The notes beneath the pieces are model-generated. The model was not told the DNA's origin and did no database searches. It was given only the letters and a program-made list of their open reading frames with translations. From assembly GCA_017432325.1 (NCBI GenBank), contig JAFRJJ010000061.1, positions 1 to 53,494 of the forward strand: DNA of 53,494 nucleotides, in the 5' to 3' direction. Position numbers and translations under genes: made by a program. The DNA is from Solobacterium sp. (GTDB lineage: Bacteria; Bacillota_I; Bacilli_A; Erysipelotrichales; Erysipelotrichaceae). This document shows, piece after piece, positions 7,542-18,375 of the stretch. The stretch's first letter is position 1. Each line of letters starts with the position of its first letter.

Positions 7542-9494
7542 TCAGTTGATCTTTGTGCCGGGTTTCAGACCGTTAACTTCAACGACACCGACAAGATCAT
7601 CATTCTTGCCTGCCAGCAGCATGCCCCGGCTCTCAACACCGCGGATGACTGCAGGTTTCAGATTGGAAATGACGACGATGTGCTTGCCGATCATCTGCCC
7701 GCATGTGTAGCTGCGGGAAATGCCTGAAACGATCTGACGGACATCTCCGTTACCCAGGTCGACCTGCATGACCAGCAGGCTGTCGGCATCCGGATGTTTT
7801 TCTGCTTTCAGTACGCGGCCGACTTTCAGATCGACTTTCGCGAAATCATCCATTGTAATCTGTTCGACGACAGGCTTTTCCGCCTTCTTAGCGGCAGCGG
7901 CTGCTTTCTTCTGCGCTTCCTGGATCTGTTCTACCTTGGCAGCGACTTCCTTTTCATTCAGACGCTGGAACAGGATCTCCGGTTTTGCTGTAACATGTGT
8001 GTCTGTTTCAAGCTGACCGAATTCAGCAACTGAATCATAGTCACGCTTCTGTGTACCGATCTGATCAAAGATCTTTTCAGCAGTTACAGGCAGATATGCG
8101 CTCAGCAGGACTGCAGCAAAGCGGATGCCTTCCAGAAGGTTGTAAAGAACTGTCGCAAGACGGTCTTTCTTTTCCGGATCCTTAGCCAGAGCCCAGGGAG
8201 CGTTTTCATCAATATATTTGTTGCAGCGGGAAACAAGATCCATGATGTCGTCGATGGAATCCGCTACACGGAGCTCCTGCATCTTGGTCTCAACATCAGC
8301 AACTGTCTTCAGTGCTTTTTCTTTCAGCTGTTCATCGATCTCTTCAGCAGCGCCGGGATTGGTAACAGCACCCTCGAAGTACTTGTTGGACATGGATACC
8401 GTACGGTTGACCAGGTTTCCGAGGTTGTTTGCCAGATCGCTGTTGATGCGTTCTACCATCAGTTCGTATGTAACATGGCCGTCCTGCGCATAAGGCATCT
8501 CATGCAGCATGATATATCTGACAGCATCCTGTCCGAACAGGTCTACCAGATCGTCGGCATAGATGACATTGCCCTTTGACTTGGACATCTTGGAATCACC
8601 TGTCAGCAGCCAGGGGTGACCGAATACCTGCTTGGGAAGCGGTACATCAAGCGCCATCAGCATGATCGGCCAGTAGATCGTGTGGAAACGGATGATATCC
8701 TTGCCGATCAGGTGCAGATCTGCAGGCCAGTATTTCTTATACAGTTCATCATGGTTTCCGTCGCAGTCATATCCCAGACCGGTAATATAGTTGCTGAGGG
8801 CGTCGATCCATACATAGACTACATGGTCCGGATCAAAGTCTACCGGGATACCCCATTTAAAAGATGTACGTGATACGCAGAGATCCTGAAGACCCGGTCT
8901 CAGGAAGTTGTTCAGCATTTCGTTCTTTCTGCTTTCAGGCTGGATGAAATGAGGATGTGTCTCGATATATTCGATCAGTCTGTCAGCGTATTTGCTCATG
9001 CGGAAGAAATATGCTTCTTCCTGCATCGGCTTGACATCTCCGCCGCAGACAGGGCACTTGCCCTCTTCTGTCAGCTGGCTCTTTGTGTAGAATGCTTCAC
9101 ATTCCTGACAGTACATTCCTTCATAGTGACCTTTGTAAATGTCGCCCTGATCATAGAGCCTCTTAAAGATCTTCTGAACCTGCTTCTCATGATAATCATC
9201 TGTCGTACGGATGAACTTATCATAAGATACATTCATGCAGTCGAACTGTTCCCTGATCACTGCAGCGACGTTGTCGACAAATTCTTTCGGTGTAACGCCC
9301 TGTGCCAGAGCTCTTTCTTCTACCTTCTGACCATGCTCGTCGGTTCCTGTCTGGAAACGGACATCATAACCTGTCATTCTCTTATAACGGGCAATGGAAT
9401 CCGCCAGTACAATCTCATAAACATTTCCGATATGAGGTTTACCGGATGTATATGCAATTGCTGTTGTAATGTAATACGGTCCTTTATTTTCCAT
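7542..9494 (-). CDS. metG: Methionyl-tRNA synthetase with C-terminal tRNA-binding domain
   Basis: 650 residues from the ATG at 9494. The open frame extends further upstream, but that part is T-box leader. It charges tRNA-Met. Class I motifs are present: a HIGN signature after TSGKP near residue 18, and KMSKSKGN near 300. A zinc-knuckle region has two cysteine pairs, CQEC and CPVC, around 130-150. The anticodon-binding helical domain follows. Residues from about 545 (DFAKVDLKVGRVL...) form the Trbp111-type OB-fold appendix used for dimerisation and tRNA binding. Length matches Bacillus-type MetRS. A CCTCC-complementary site GGAGG lies just before the start. Expression is controlled by the T-box leader. 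Confidence 0.96.
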   Translation of the reverse strand: MENKGPYYITTAIAYTSGKPHIGNVYEIVLADSIARYKRMTGYDVRFQTGTDEHGQKVEERALAQGVTPKEFVDNVAAVIREQFDCMNVSYDKFIRTTDDYHEKQVQKIFKRLYDQGDIYKGHYEGMYCQECEAFYTKSQLTEEGKCPVCGGDVKPMQEEAYFFRMSKYADRLIEYIETHPHFIQPESRKNEMLNNFLRPGLQDLCVSRTSFKWGIPVDFDPDHVVYVWIDALSNYITGLGYDCDGNHDELYKKYWPADLHLIGKDIIRFHTIYWPIMLMALDVPLPKQVFGHPWLLTGDSKMSKSKGNVIYADDLVDLFGQDAVRYIMLHEMPYAQDGHVTYELMVERINSDLANNLGNLVNRTVSMSNKYFEGAVTNPGAAEEIDEQLKEKALKTVADVETKMQELRVADSIDDIMDLVSRCNKYIDENAPWALAKDPEKKDRLATVLYNLLEGIRFAAVLLSAYLPVTAEKIFDQIGTQKRDYDSVAEFGQLETDTHVTAKPEILFQRLNEKEVAAKVEQIQEAQKKAAAAAKKAEKPVVEQITMDDFAKVDLKVGRVLKAEKHPDADSLLVMQVDLGNGDVRQIVSGISRSYTCGQMIGKHIVVISNLKPAVIRGVESRGMLLAGKNDDLVGVVEVNGLKPGTKIN

Positions 9495-9523
9495 ACTGAA
9501 TGCCTCCTTTGGCTGTGAAAAGA

Positions 9524-9745
9524 AAAACGCCCCGGGAAAGGACGTCTTGCACGCGTTACCACCTTTATCTTGCCTGTTACGGCCACTCGATGCGTGTAAC
9601 GGACGCCTCCGGATCCCGCTCATGATTCACGGAACCGGCTCCAAGGCCATCTTCATCCATTCCCTCATACAGACTTGCACCTTCCGTCTGCTCTCTGATA
9701 ATCCTGAATGAATTACTCTCCTCTTCCCTGCTTTTCCACAACATT
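9524..9745 (-). promoter_or_regulatory. T-box riboswitch (methionine) upstream of metG
   Basis: Read on the minus strand, the T-box core AAGGTGGTAACGCG (9551-9566) is followed by a terminator stem with a U run (9524-9546). Upstream, stem I features include AGAGAG, a GGTGCAAGTCT-type apical segment, and ATG after GAAG as the probable specifier codon. Uncharged tRNA-Met should favour the antiterminator. Confidence 0.9.
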
Positions 9746-10109
9746 ATAATAGTTTGCCGTATCTCTTACAACACTTTTCAAAGTGTGACAGATTCATTCC
9801 GCGCTTTTTCCGTATCAAAAAACAGGCCTTTTCAACCGGTGTACCATTCATGATTTGTCATCAGTCAGCACTGCTGATTTTTGACACACATCATTTTTTT
9901 ATAATTTCTAATTGCTTTTATTAATGGGCATTCGCGGCATATTTTCTTACTTAATGGCAAAAAGTTCAATTATTTGTATAAAAAAGCTTTTTTTATTTTA
10001 ATTATCTGGCTTTTACTTGTAACTGTTGTCGGAAAATGCTACATTAATTCTAGTGTCCATGTTCTAAGAGGGGGCATAGGGATATTTAGAATAGGAGATT
10101 CTTAAAAAA
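9746..10109 (+). promoter_or_regulatory. AT-rich upstream region and long leader of cspA
   Basis: No gene is visible. The first part should hold the metG promoter (minus strand). From about 9880 the DNA is very AT-rich. A plausible sigma-A promoter for cspA lies near 10015-10045 (TTGTAA and TACATT elements, 17 apart). The transcript would carry a roughly 65-base leader with an AGGAG site before the start. A cold-responsive fold is typical of cspA leaders but not proven here. Confidence 0.45.
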
Positions 10110-10310
10110 ATGGCAACAGGAAAAGTAAAGTGGTTCAATGCAGAAAAAGGATATGGATTCATCACATCCGATGACGGAACAGATATCTTTGTTCATTTTA
10201 CTGCAATTCAGGGCGAAGGCTTTAAAACACTCGACGAGAACCAGAGAGTTACATTTGATGTAACACAGAGTGACCGCGGCCCGCAGGCTTCCAACGTAGT
10301 TAAGCTCTAA
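10110..10310 (+). CDS. cspA: Cold-shock protein, CspA family
   Basis: 66 residues, a single cold-shock domain: a small beta-barrel that binds single-stranded RNA and DNA and melts RNA structure at low temperature. The RNA-binding motifs are complete: KGYGFIT (RNP1) and DIFVHF (RNP2), with the starting [11 protein letters not shown]. Length is exactly that of the family. AGGAG lies about 12 bases upstream of the ATG. Single-gene transcript ended by the bidirectional terminator at 10355-10390. The paralogue letter (A/B/C) cannot be assigned. Confidence 0.95.
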   Translation: MATGKVKWFNAEKGYGFITSDDGTDIFVHFTAIQGEGFKTLDENQRVTFDVTQSDRGPQASNVVKL

Positions 10311-10354
10311 TTAATACACGGGATCCTGAACGAACTGCTCTTATACAGCAGCCG

Positions 10355-10390
10355 AAAAAAAGAGACGTTGATCGTCTCTCTTTTTTGTTT
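10355..10390. terminator. Bidirectional intrinsic terminator
   Basis: AGAGACG/CGTCTCT stem (10361-10379) flanked by A6 and T6, serving cspA and the convergent coiled-coil gene that stops at 10391. Confidence 0.9.
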
Positions 10391-11758
10391 TTATTCGAAG
10401 ATGATCGTTTCCAGCGCACGCTGATTGTTCGGATCCGTATCGACTCCGATGATCATGCCGATCGTATCGGAAGTTCTCTGCATCAGGAACGGCTCTGCCT
10501 TGTCCCATTCAACAAAGATCACAGGTGCCCAGAACAATATGGTCTCCAGAGCTCCTTCCGGTACGGTTTCTTCTTCATTCAGCTTGGATATCTTCTTCAG
10601 GTTATCCCGGAACACTTTGGAACTCACCAGGAATGCCATCAGGACCCTGCGTGCTGTAAGCAGACAGTCTGCGCGGACAGCCCTGTCTTTTCCTTCCAGA
10701 ACTCTCAGTCCGTCCTCAAGAACGTCCATCTTCCGTTTGGCTTCCTTGATCCTGTCCTGATTCTTCGCAAATTTACGCTCGCCGTCATTGTATTCCTGAC
10801 GCGCTTTGATCAGGTTGTTCCTTGCAGCGTTGAATGCCGAATCGATCTTTGCGGCTTCAGTCTTATGTGTTCTGACATTTTCTTCGAGGCGTTCGATCTC
10901 CAGCTGCAGTTTCTGTGTCCCTTCCTGGGATTTCTGTTGTTTCTTCCGGATCTCTTCCAGTTCTTTACGCTTCTGTTCCAGTTCTTCCTTCAGCTGGTTT
11001 CTGTCCTTACGGAACAATCCGCCGATGAATGTCGTTTTCTTTTCAAGAACAGCAATTTCCTGGTTCAGTTCTTCCGCACGCTTTTCAGCCGCTTCCAGTT
11101 CAGCAAGATTGATCGGGAGCTTTTCGTTTGCGTCCGTCAGCTGCTCATCAAACACATCCATCTGTTCCTGTGCCTGACGTTTTGCCTCCTGGTGAGCCAT
11201 TGCCTGACGTTCCGCATCCTTGATCCTGGTGACCTGGCGTTTGTTTTCTCTGTTCAGCCAGGAATCTTCTTCCTTCAGGCTGCGCAGTGCCGCGGAACAT
11301 CTGCGGTACTCTGTCTGTTTCTGCGTCAGTTCGTCTTCAGACGCAAGAACCTTGCGGTATGACTCGCGGAACTGAGTCAGTGCGTCTTCGTACAGTTCCA
11401 GAGATTCATGGATCCGGTATGTGTTCAGTGTTCTGGCTGCCATATTCTTGACGGAACTGAGGCTGTCTGCCAGCAGCGGTTCATAACCGCTGGCGGACAA
11501 TGCCACTTCGACCGATGCCTTATCCATTTCATCCTTGGACGCAAAAGCCGTGATCATACCAAAACCGTCCTCTGTAAACCTGCGGAGAATCCCGTTCCGG
11601 CTGTCAAACGCGAGATCGGGGTCTTCGAACTGTGAGAGGAACGCTGCTTTTTCGATCGTTTCGTCCCGGACCTCATCAGCCAGGAAGCTGATCAGGTCTT
11701 CTTTGGAACGTTTTCCTTCTATTTCATCAAATGTATATTCGAGGTCTGTCATAATCAT
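10391..11758 (-). CDS. Large coiled-coil protein of unknown function
   Basis: About 455 residues, no signal peptide and no membrane span. The first ~110 residues look globular. Residues roughly 110-370 are a long charged coiled coil rich in Glu, Lys, Gln and Arg, interrupted by a short FIGGLFRKDRNQ segment near 240. The last ~90 residues (from LLTARRVLMAFLV to the C-terminus) look globular again. I recognise no family. The form suggests a rod or scaffold, or a P-loop ATPase relative that has lost its Walker A. Start: two ATGs (11758, 11752) have no clear ribosome site; a GTG further up is less likely. The gene is divergent from the NdpA-like gene, which may hint at nucleoid or DNA work. Confidence 0.75.
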   Translation of the reverse strand: MIMTDLEYTFDEIEGKRSKEDLISFLADEVRDETIEKAAFLSQFEDPDLAFDSRNGILRRFTEDGFGMITAFASKDEMDKASVEVALSASGYEPLLADSLSSVKNMAARTLNTYRIHESLELYEDALTQFRESYRKVLASEDELTQKQTEYRRCSAALRSLKEEDSWLNRENKRQVTRIKDAERQAMAHQEAKRQAQEQMDVFDEQLTDANEKLPINLAELEAAEKRAEELNQEIAVLEKKTTFIGGLFRKDRNQLKEELEQKRKELEEIRKKQQKSQEGTQKLQLEIERLEENVRTHKTEAAKIDSAFNAARNNLIKARQEYNDGERKFAKNQDRIKEAKRKMDVLEDGLRVLEGKDRAVRADCLLTARRVLMAFLVSSKVFRDNLKKISKLNEEETVPEGALETILFWAPVIFVEWDKAEPFLMQRTSDTIGMIIGVDTDPNNQRALETIIFE

Positions 11759-11899
11759 ATTACATAATACCACAGCAACACTTACAATGCCGATACTTCA
11801 ATCATTGAATTTCCAACTTTCTTTTTAATTTTCACTCACCAAACGAATTTAACAAGCCGGAGTTTGTGTATAATGGCTAGTATTCAGGAGGTTGAACTC

Positions 11900-12922
11900 A
11901 TGAAAGAAAACGATGTCCCCGAAATAACGGTAAATCATGCCATTCTGCACATTCTGGACTTTACTACAAGGCTGAATGTGCTGTCACAGCAGGAACTGAA
12001 CCTGAATGACGACCAGATATACGGATATGTGTTCCAGCATATATTCCGTACGATCAATGATACACGCCTTTCGGATGGGGTTTTTGAAGCGGACAGCGAT
12101 ATGCTGCATGCAGTCCGTGACTACAGATCCGGAAAAACAGGATTTATTGACCTTTCTGACGGCATCGCTCAGCGGTTTATTGATATTTTTACGGAACACC
12201 CGGATCTGCAGGCTTTTGACCTGCTGATCGCGGATTATTCTATCGATCTGCGCCCCTGCTGTGCCATATTGGTATTGGAAAATACCCGGGCATGGTCGCA
12301 TCAGGTAGACAGCAGCACAGGTATCCTGATCAATGAGCTGGTCACGCATCATGCTGTTCTGCCTTCTCCTACCCGTAAGATCAAAACATATGCGCTGATC
12401 GATCTCTCATCTGAAGCAGTACGATTTACGGATGAAATGAAAACACAGGTGGACCAGAAGCCGAAGATCCTCAAGCAGGTCCTTGGCTGTACGGAAGGAA
12501 AATCTTCCGAGGAAGTCATCAGGATCCTGAAGAATATCGCTGTTGAAGTTGCCGAGGAACATGACGAAGATCCTGCCGCGGTGCTTTCCGCCGTCAAAAC
12601 GACTCTGAGGAAGAATGCCGAGGAAACAGAATCGTTCTCCCCCAAAGACATAGCCGAAGATCTTTACCGGGAGACACCGGTGCTGCAGGAGGCTTTCCGG
12701 CAGAAACTTGAAGAAACACCTCTGCCGGCAACAGTCAGCCTGCCTGTACAGACCGCTGTCAGGGTTGCGGGAAAACAGAAGATCAAAACAGATACAGGCA
12801 TTGAGATATCGGTTCCGGCTGAACTGTTCTCAGACACGGACTGCATTGAATTCACCAGGGAAATAAACGGAACAACAACCATCACGATCAAAGGGATCCA
12901 TAAGATCAGCACACGTTCATGA
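11900..12922 (+). CDS. NdpA-like nucleoid-associated protein
   Basis: 340 residues from the ATG at 11900, fixed by the AGGAGG eight bases upstream; the frame reaches further back without a ribosome site. The sequence follows the 37-kDa nucleoid-associated family (NdpA/YejK): an opening [12 protein letters not shown] strand pair, an acidic helical middle, and a C-terminal basic/beta part ([15 protein letters not shown]). Family members bind the nucleoid; their exact role is poorly known. It overlaps the non-preferred deoC start by 4 bases and ends 14 bases before the preferred one, so the two form an operon. It diverges from the coiled-coil gene across 141 bases. Confidence 0.7.
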   Translation: MKENDVPEITVNHAILHILDFTTRLNVLSQQELNLNDDQIYGYVFQHIFRTINDTRLSDGVFEADSDMLHAVRDYRSGKTGFIDLSDGIAQRFIDIFTEHPDLQAFDLLIADYSIDLRPCCAILVLENTRAWSHQVDSSTGILINELVTHHAVLPSPTRKIKTYALIDLSSEAVRFTDEMKTQVDQKPKILKQVLGCTEGKSSEEVIRILKNIAVEVAEEHDEDPAAVLSAVKTTLRKNAEETESFSPKDIAEDLYRETPVLQEAFRQKLEETPLPATVSLPVQTAVRVAGKQKIKTDTGIEISVPAELFSDTDCIEFTREINGTTTITIKGIHKISTRS

Positions 12923-12936
12923 ACAGGGAGATAACT

Positions 12937-13605
12937 ATGATAACGAAGAATAAACTTGCCGGAATGATCGATCACACAAACTTGCATGCATACGCAGACC
13001 ATGCAGACATGATTAAGCTCTGTGATGAAGCTGTCAGGAATCGTTTTGCCATGGTCGCGGTCAACTCCTGTCAGACAGCGTTCTGTCACGAGCTTCTGAA
13101 GGATACCGGGATCCACGTAGGCGCTGCCATCGGATTTCCTCTCGGACAGCAGACTGCAGAGGTCAAACTGTTTGAAGCGGCTGATGCCATCAGTCACGGT
13201 GCTGACGAGATCGATTATGTTATCAACATTACAGAAGTAAAAGAAGGCAATTATGCCTATATTGAAGATGAAATGCGACGCATGGTGAGCCTTTGCAAAA
13301 AGAAAAGGGTCATCTGCAAAGTTATTTTTGAGACATGTTACCTGTCCAGGAATGAAATTATCAGGCTTTGCCAGATCGCAAAGGAAGTCAAGCCGCACTA
13401 TATCAAAACAAGTACGGGTTTCGGGACTGCGGGTGCTACCGTGGAAAATGTCAGGCTCATGAAGGAAACTGTCGGCAATGAAGTCAAAGTAAAAGCTGCC
13501 GGGGGGATCAGAACCCTGAAACAGGCTCTTGAAATGATCGATGCAGGTGCTGAGCGGATCGGTACAAGCCGCGGTACGGATATCATGCGTGAATGTATAT
13601 CATAA
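12937..13605 (+). CDS. deoC: Deoxyribose-phosphate aldolase
   Basis: 222 residues from the ATG at 12937, chosen for the GGGAG six bases upstream; an ATG at 12919 lacks this. The enzyme splits 2-deoxyribose-5-phosphate into glyceraldehyde-3-phosphate and acetaldehyde in deoxynucleoside breakdown. The Schiff-base lysine lies in YIKTSTGF (K157), the second catalytic lysine in VKAAGGIRT (K186), and the aspartate in EIDYVIN (D93). TIM-barrel length is normal. No other deo genes are adjacent; it follows the NdpA-like gene and probably shares its mRNA. Confidence 0.95.
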   Translation: MITKNKLAGMIDHTNLHAYADHADMIKLCDEAVRNRFAMVAVNSCQTAFCHELLKDTGIHVGAAIGFPLGQQTAEVKLFEAADAISHGADEIDYVINITEVKEGNYAYIEDEMRRMVSLCKKKRVICKVIFETCYLSRNEIIRLCQIAKEVKPHYIKTSTGFGTAGATVENVRLMKETVGNEVKVKAAGGIRTLKQALEMIDAGAERIGTSRGTDIMRECIS

Positions 13606-13621
13606 CATTCTGAAAACAGGC

Positions 13622-13663
13622 AAAGGCTGCGGAACACATTCTCAGATGTGCCCTGCAGCCTTT
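13622..13663. terminator. Inverted repeat between convergent genes, likely terminator
   Basis: AAAGGCTGC/GCAGCCTTT stem with a nested CACAT/ATGTG hairpin, between deoC and the GH1 gene. There is no long U run on either strand, so efficiency is uncertain. Confidence 0.55.
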
Positions 13664-13702
13664 CATAATGCTTTGAGATTTTCAGCAGTTTATGTTTTGT
13701 GA

Positions 13703-15178
<1,476 letters not shown>

Positions 15179-15219
15179 TCATTTCGTATTTCTTATATAC
15201 AGTCTGGATCAAAATGAAA

Positions 15220-15259
15220 AAAGTGAAAAGAGATCTCCCTCAAAGGTAAGATCCCTTCT
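15220..15259 (-). terminator. Possible intrinsic terminator before the GH1 gene
   Basis: Imperfect 11-bp stem (15226-15236 against 15249-15259, with G-U pairs) followed on the minus strand by a U-rich tract, after the deacetylase gene ending at 15289. Confidence 0.45.
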
Positions 15260-15288
15260 GTTTTCAATGAATGATAGGTTGCCGGCGC

Positions 15289-16152
15289 TTAACGCATATT
15301 GCCGATCCAGAGCGGGGAATTGATGTCTCTCAGATGATCCTGGAATTCATTCGTCCCATACAGCACATCACGCTGATTGACCAGTTCGATGTGATTTTGA
15401 ATGACCCAGTCCTTCAGTTTGATACACGCTTCAAGGTCTTTGCAGCGGTGGAGATTGCAGCTGCTTTCCTGCATGATATGCATATCACAGTATCCGGGAT
15501 GTCCGCCGATCCTCCAGATCTGTTCATCATTCTCCCAGACAACAGCGCTGTTCTTTTTATATGGATCATACTTGTCAAAGTTTTTGAGTTTGAACTGCTC
15601 GCTTGGACCGCCGACAAAGTTTTCTCCGTCCCACTGTCTGAAATGCAGGTGTTCGTATTTCGGATCTCCCGGATTTTCCGGTGAGTCATACCAGAAGTTC
15701 GCCGGGATCTTCAGTTCATGGACAACATCCCGGAAAGCACGTTCCAAATCATTGACATCATTCTGCATCTTTGTCGTACAGCTGTCCGGATAATGGCCGA
15801 TAACGCTTCTGCACAGTTCGGCTTCTGCCATAAATTCCCTGTACGCTTCTTCATATCTGACTTCATTCATCAGTTCTTTGTGGCGGTGACGCCATTTGAA
15901 TCTGCCTTCTTCATCTGCCATGGAGGGAACTTCTTCTTTCGGAAGTACAGGGCTTTCCCAAAGGTGTCTGTGCCAGCCGATGGATATCCAGGGCCAGTCT
16001 TTCAGCCATAGCAGCGCCTGCACAGTATGCGGGGAATCGAGCATGACATCTGCTGATGTTGCGATCCCCTCCTCAAACGCGCGGTAAATGCCCAGGTCAA
16101 ACGCCTCCGTATATCCGATATCATCCGCTCTGTAAACCAGCCGTTTCCTCAT
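15289..16152 (-). CDS. ChbG/YdjC-like carbohydrate deacetylase (first paralogue)
   Basis: 287 residues, no signal peptide. The YdjC/ChbG family removes acetyl groups from N-acetylated oligosaccharides such as chitobiose. Family marks: an N-terminal RADDIGY with two aspartates, SIGWHRHLWESPVLP with metal-binding histidines, and IGGHPGYCD near the C-terminus. It is long-winded between these, with CTTKMQND in place of the usual TH(x)HxH pattern, so activity is likely but not certain. It begins one base after the ceramidase-like gene stops, so the two are tightly coupled. Its sister at 17379-18191 shares the layout but little sequence. Confidence 0.78.
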   Translation of the reverse strand: MRKRLVYRADDIGYTEAFDLGIYRAFEEGIATSADVMLDSPHTVQALLWLKDWPWISIGWHRHLWESPVLPKEEVPSMADEEGRFKWRHRHKELMNEVRYEEAYREFMAEAELCRSVIGHYPDSCTTKMQNDVNDLERAFRDVVHELKIPANFWYDSPENPGDPKYEHLHFRQWDGENFVGGPSEQFKLKNFDKYDPYKKNSAVVWENDEQIWRIGGHPGYCDMHIMQESSCNLHRCKDLEACIKLKDWVIQNHIELVNQRDVLYGTNEFQDHLRDINSPLWIGNMR

Positions 16153-16153
16153 A

Positions 16154-17362
16154 TCAGAATTCCGCTTCTTCCTGCAGACTCCATTTTCCGAGCAGTTCCC
16201 ACATATCGCGTTTCATCCGGGGACCGAACTCCGAGAATGTGTGCATTGTAATATGATTCAGATACAAGCCTGTAACATAATGATCAAATCCGTTGGAGAT
16301 CGTTGCCAGTGTTGTTGTCTGTTTGTTCACTGCCCCGTAGAATTCACTGTACAGTTCATGCGGTTCAAAGATGATCGAATAGTTTTCATTCAGGATCAGC
16401 TGTGAGAACATCGATTCATCTGTGATCTCCATCGGTTCCAGCTGTCTGTCACTGAAACGGCACGGGTTAAGATAGCGCTGTTCCAGCGTTTTCTTTTCCT
16501 GCTCTGTCAGACGTTCAGCCGGCGGAAGGTATGCCATACCCATGGAAACAGGATCTCCCTTTTCCACTTTGATCATCTGTTCCCTGTAACGGAACGCATT
16601 GACGGGTTCCCTGTTTTCCTGGTGCGACAGCTGACGTTCAAACTCAGCGGTCAGGATGTCACCAAGACGTGCAATTTCTTCGTAATCCTGGCTCTTTCTG
16701 ACAAAATGCGGTGATACATCACCTGCAGGTCCAAGCAGGAAGGTAAAGAATTCTCCGGGATGTGCCTCACTCAGTTTTTTGATGCAGTATCCGGGATATT
16801 CACTTGTGAAATCGGATTTCCACAATGCCAGGATCGTCGGATGACAGTTATGGATCAGGAATGTGATCTTTCGTTCCCCGTCACCGTACAGCGACAGCGT
16901 CTCGGCATACAGATGGACTGCCTTATGCTTCAGATCCGCTTCCCTGCTGTCCCCGATCTTATTGAAATAACGGTACTGATAACTGTAAGTTACCTCTTTG
17001 TATTCCGTCATCTCGATCGTTCCGACATTGGCCCTGATCTTTTCGATCACAAAATCGATCCACGCGTAATCCGTTGTCATACAGGGACAGTTATGGCTGT
17101 GTGTAGCAGAAACAACGATATCGATCTCTCTGCTGACTGTTTCCTCGATCGCCTGCTTGATCCTGTTTCTGACTTCCAGCCAGATCTCTACGGAATCGAT
17201 CGATACATGGTACAAGGGCTTATGGCCTTCCGCTTCCAGAACGATCATTCTGAGATGCAGATCATCCCAGCATGCCTGATGCTTCTCGCCGTGGTGATTC
17301 AGCATGCGGTTGACCGGAAATTCCGGATTGATCACCACTGATTTAAAACCCATTTTCATCAT
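16154..17362 (-). CDS. Neutral-ceramidase-like hydrolase
   Basis: 402 residues, no signal peptide. The pattern is that of the neutral/alkaline ceramidase N-terminal domain: zinc ligands in ATHSHN (H88, H90) and HNCHPT (near 174), and the GDVSP motif (214-218) whose serine (S217) is the nucleophile in ceramidases. It is shorter than secreted ceramidases, and it sits inside a sugar operon between two ChbG-like deacetylases. I therefore infer an intracellular amidase or deacylase on an N-acylated sugar rather than ceramide. GAGG precedes the ATG at 17362. Confidence 0.72.
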   Translation of the reverse strand: MMKMGFKSVVINPEFPVNRMLNHHGEKHQACWDDLHLRMIVLEAEGHKPLYHVSIDSVEIWLEVRNRIKQAIEETVSREIDIVVSATHSHNCPCMTTDYAWIDFVIEKIRANVGTIEMTEYKEVTYSYQYRYFNKIGDSREADLKHKAVHLYAETLSLYGDGERKITFLIHNCHPTILALWKSDFTSEYPGYCIKKLSEAHPGEFFTFLLGPAGDVSPHFVRKSQDYEEIARLGDILTAEFERQLSHQENREPVNAFRYREQMIKVEKGDPVSMGMAYLPPAERLTEQEKKTLEQRYLNPCRFSDRQLEPMEITDESMFSQLILNENYSIIFEPHELYSEFYGAVNKQTTTLATISNGFDHYVTGLYLNHITMHTFSEFGPRMKRDMWELLGKWSLQEEAEF

Positions 17363-17378
17363 GATAATTTTCCTCTAT

Positions 17379-18191
17379 CTATACCAGGTCGTAGTATGTG
17401 ATCAGTTCGATATCGTTTTCATTGATCCAGTTCCTGACCTCTTCCGACATCATAGCTTCAGCATCTCTCATACGTTCCAGAGATAATGTCGTCCATTTCA
17501 TCAGTTCTCCGTCCACATATCCCGGATGTCCGCCAATCGCCGCATACTCACCTTCTGCCAGCCAGTCTGCGCACAGCATGATCAGTTCTGTAGTATTCTT
17601 GCTGAGCTGTTCGGCAGAGTCGAACACTTTACTGCCGGAAGCTTTGGTTGTCTTTTTGACAGCAGTCGGACAGTCACGCATTTCACGGAAACCTATTGCC
17701 TCCCTGATATCGTGGGAATACGGTACATGCTCATCTTCCGCGATCCTCCTGATGCTGTCTACATAAGTCTCCGGATGTATGGAATGCGTATGCAGATAAC
17801 CGGGTTTCCTGCCGGTCAGTTCGACAAACCGGTCATATTGTGCACGCAGTTCTGTATATACTTCTTCCAGCGGAAACATCTCTGCCCTGCCTTCCGGTGT
17901 CATGAACAGTTCATTTCTGATCCTTGCGCCGCTTTTGATAAACAATCCGTTTTCATCTACCAGATGCGGGATCCTGGCAGGATCAGCGCAGCTAGGTCCC
18001 GCCACAATATTGAAATCAATGCCAAAGCATGCAAACGGGCGGTCTTTCATAAAACTGACCGCAAACGGCGCGCTCGGCATATTGGCGAACAAGCCGGTAT
18101 TGCGAAGAACACCTCTGTCGATAGAATCGACAATTCCAAGTGTTACTCCTCTTGTAAAGCCAAAGTCATCTCCCTGTGTTAAAAGTTTCAT
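17379..18191 (-). CDS. ChbG/YdjC-like carbohydrate deacetylase (second paralogue)
   Basis: 270 residues from the ATG at 18191 (AGGTG upstream); a second ATG at 18203 is possible. Motifs are closer to textbook ChbG than in the first paralogue: TQGDDFGFT, FGIDFN, YLHTHSIHPE with the His pair, and IGGHPGYVD. It should deacetylate an N-acetylated saccharide. First gene of the run toward the ceramidase-like protein and the other deacetylase, with a 16-base gap. Divergent from the ATPase at 18376, with the shared control region 18192-18375. Confidence 0.85.
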   Translation of the reverse strand: MKLLTQGDDFGFTRGVTLGIVDSIDRGVLRNTGLFANMPSAPFAVSFMKDRPFACFGIDFNIVAGPSCADPARIPHLVDENGLFIKSGARIRNELFMTPEGRAEMFPLEEVYTELRAQYDRFVELTGRKPGYLHTHSIHPETYVDSIRRIAEDEHVPYSHDIREAIGFREMRDCPTAVKKTTKASGSKVFDSAEQLSKNTTELIMLCADWLAEGEYAAIGGHPGYVDGELMKWTTLSLERMRDAEAMMSEEVRNWINENDIELITYYDLV

Positions 18192-18312
18192 ACTGCACCT
18201 CATTATTTACGAACTTATTATAGAATGCAGACATTGTCTTTATTTATCACAAATTGAGTTCATGTTATATCAGTCTTTAGCGGAATATATTCTATTATTT
18301 TCATGTACCGAC

Positions 18313-18344
18313 TTGTCATTTCCTGCACAATTATGCGTTATAAT
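18313..18344 (+). promoter_or_regulatory. Candidate promoter of the mini-ATPase gene
   Basis: A perfect -10 TATAAT (18339-18344) with TTGTCA (18313-18318) upstream. The 20-base spacing is long, so the -35 assignment is weak. The rest of 18192-18375 shows nothing else. Confidence 0.4.
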
Positions 18345-18375
18345 AAACATGTTAGAAAAAAAAGAGGGAGTTAAT

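Noticed and set aside
9495..9623. N-terminal extension of methionyl-tRNA synthetase
   Set aside because: This DNA is the T-box antiterminator/terminator; the HIGN signature lies at the normal distance from the ATG at 9494.
15289..17362. True ceramide or host-lipid metabolism
   Set aside because: The ceramidase-like protein lacks a signal peptide and sits between sugar deacetylases; no other sphingolipid gene is present.
17902..18375. Upstream extension of the mini-ATPase frame
   Set aside because: It runs antisense through the ChbG-like gene and the promoter region; the ATG at 18376 has the ribosome site and the TATAAT lies just before it.
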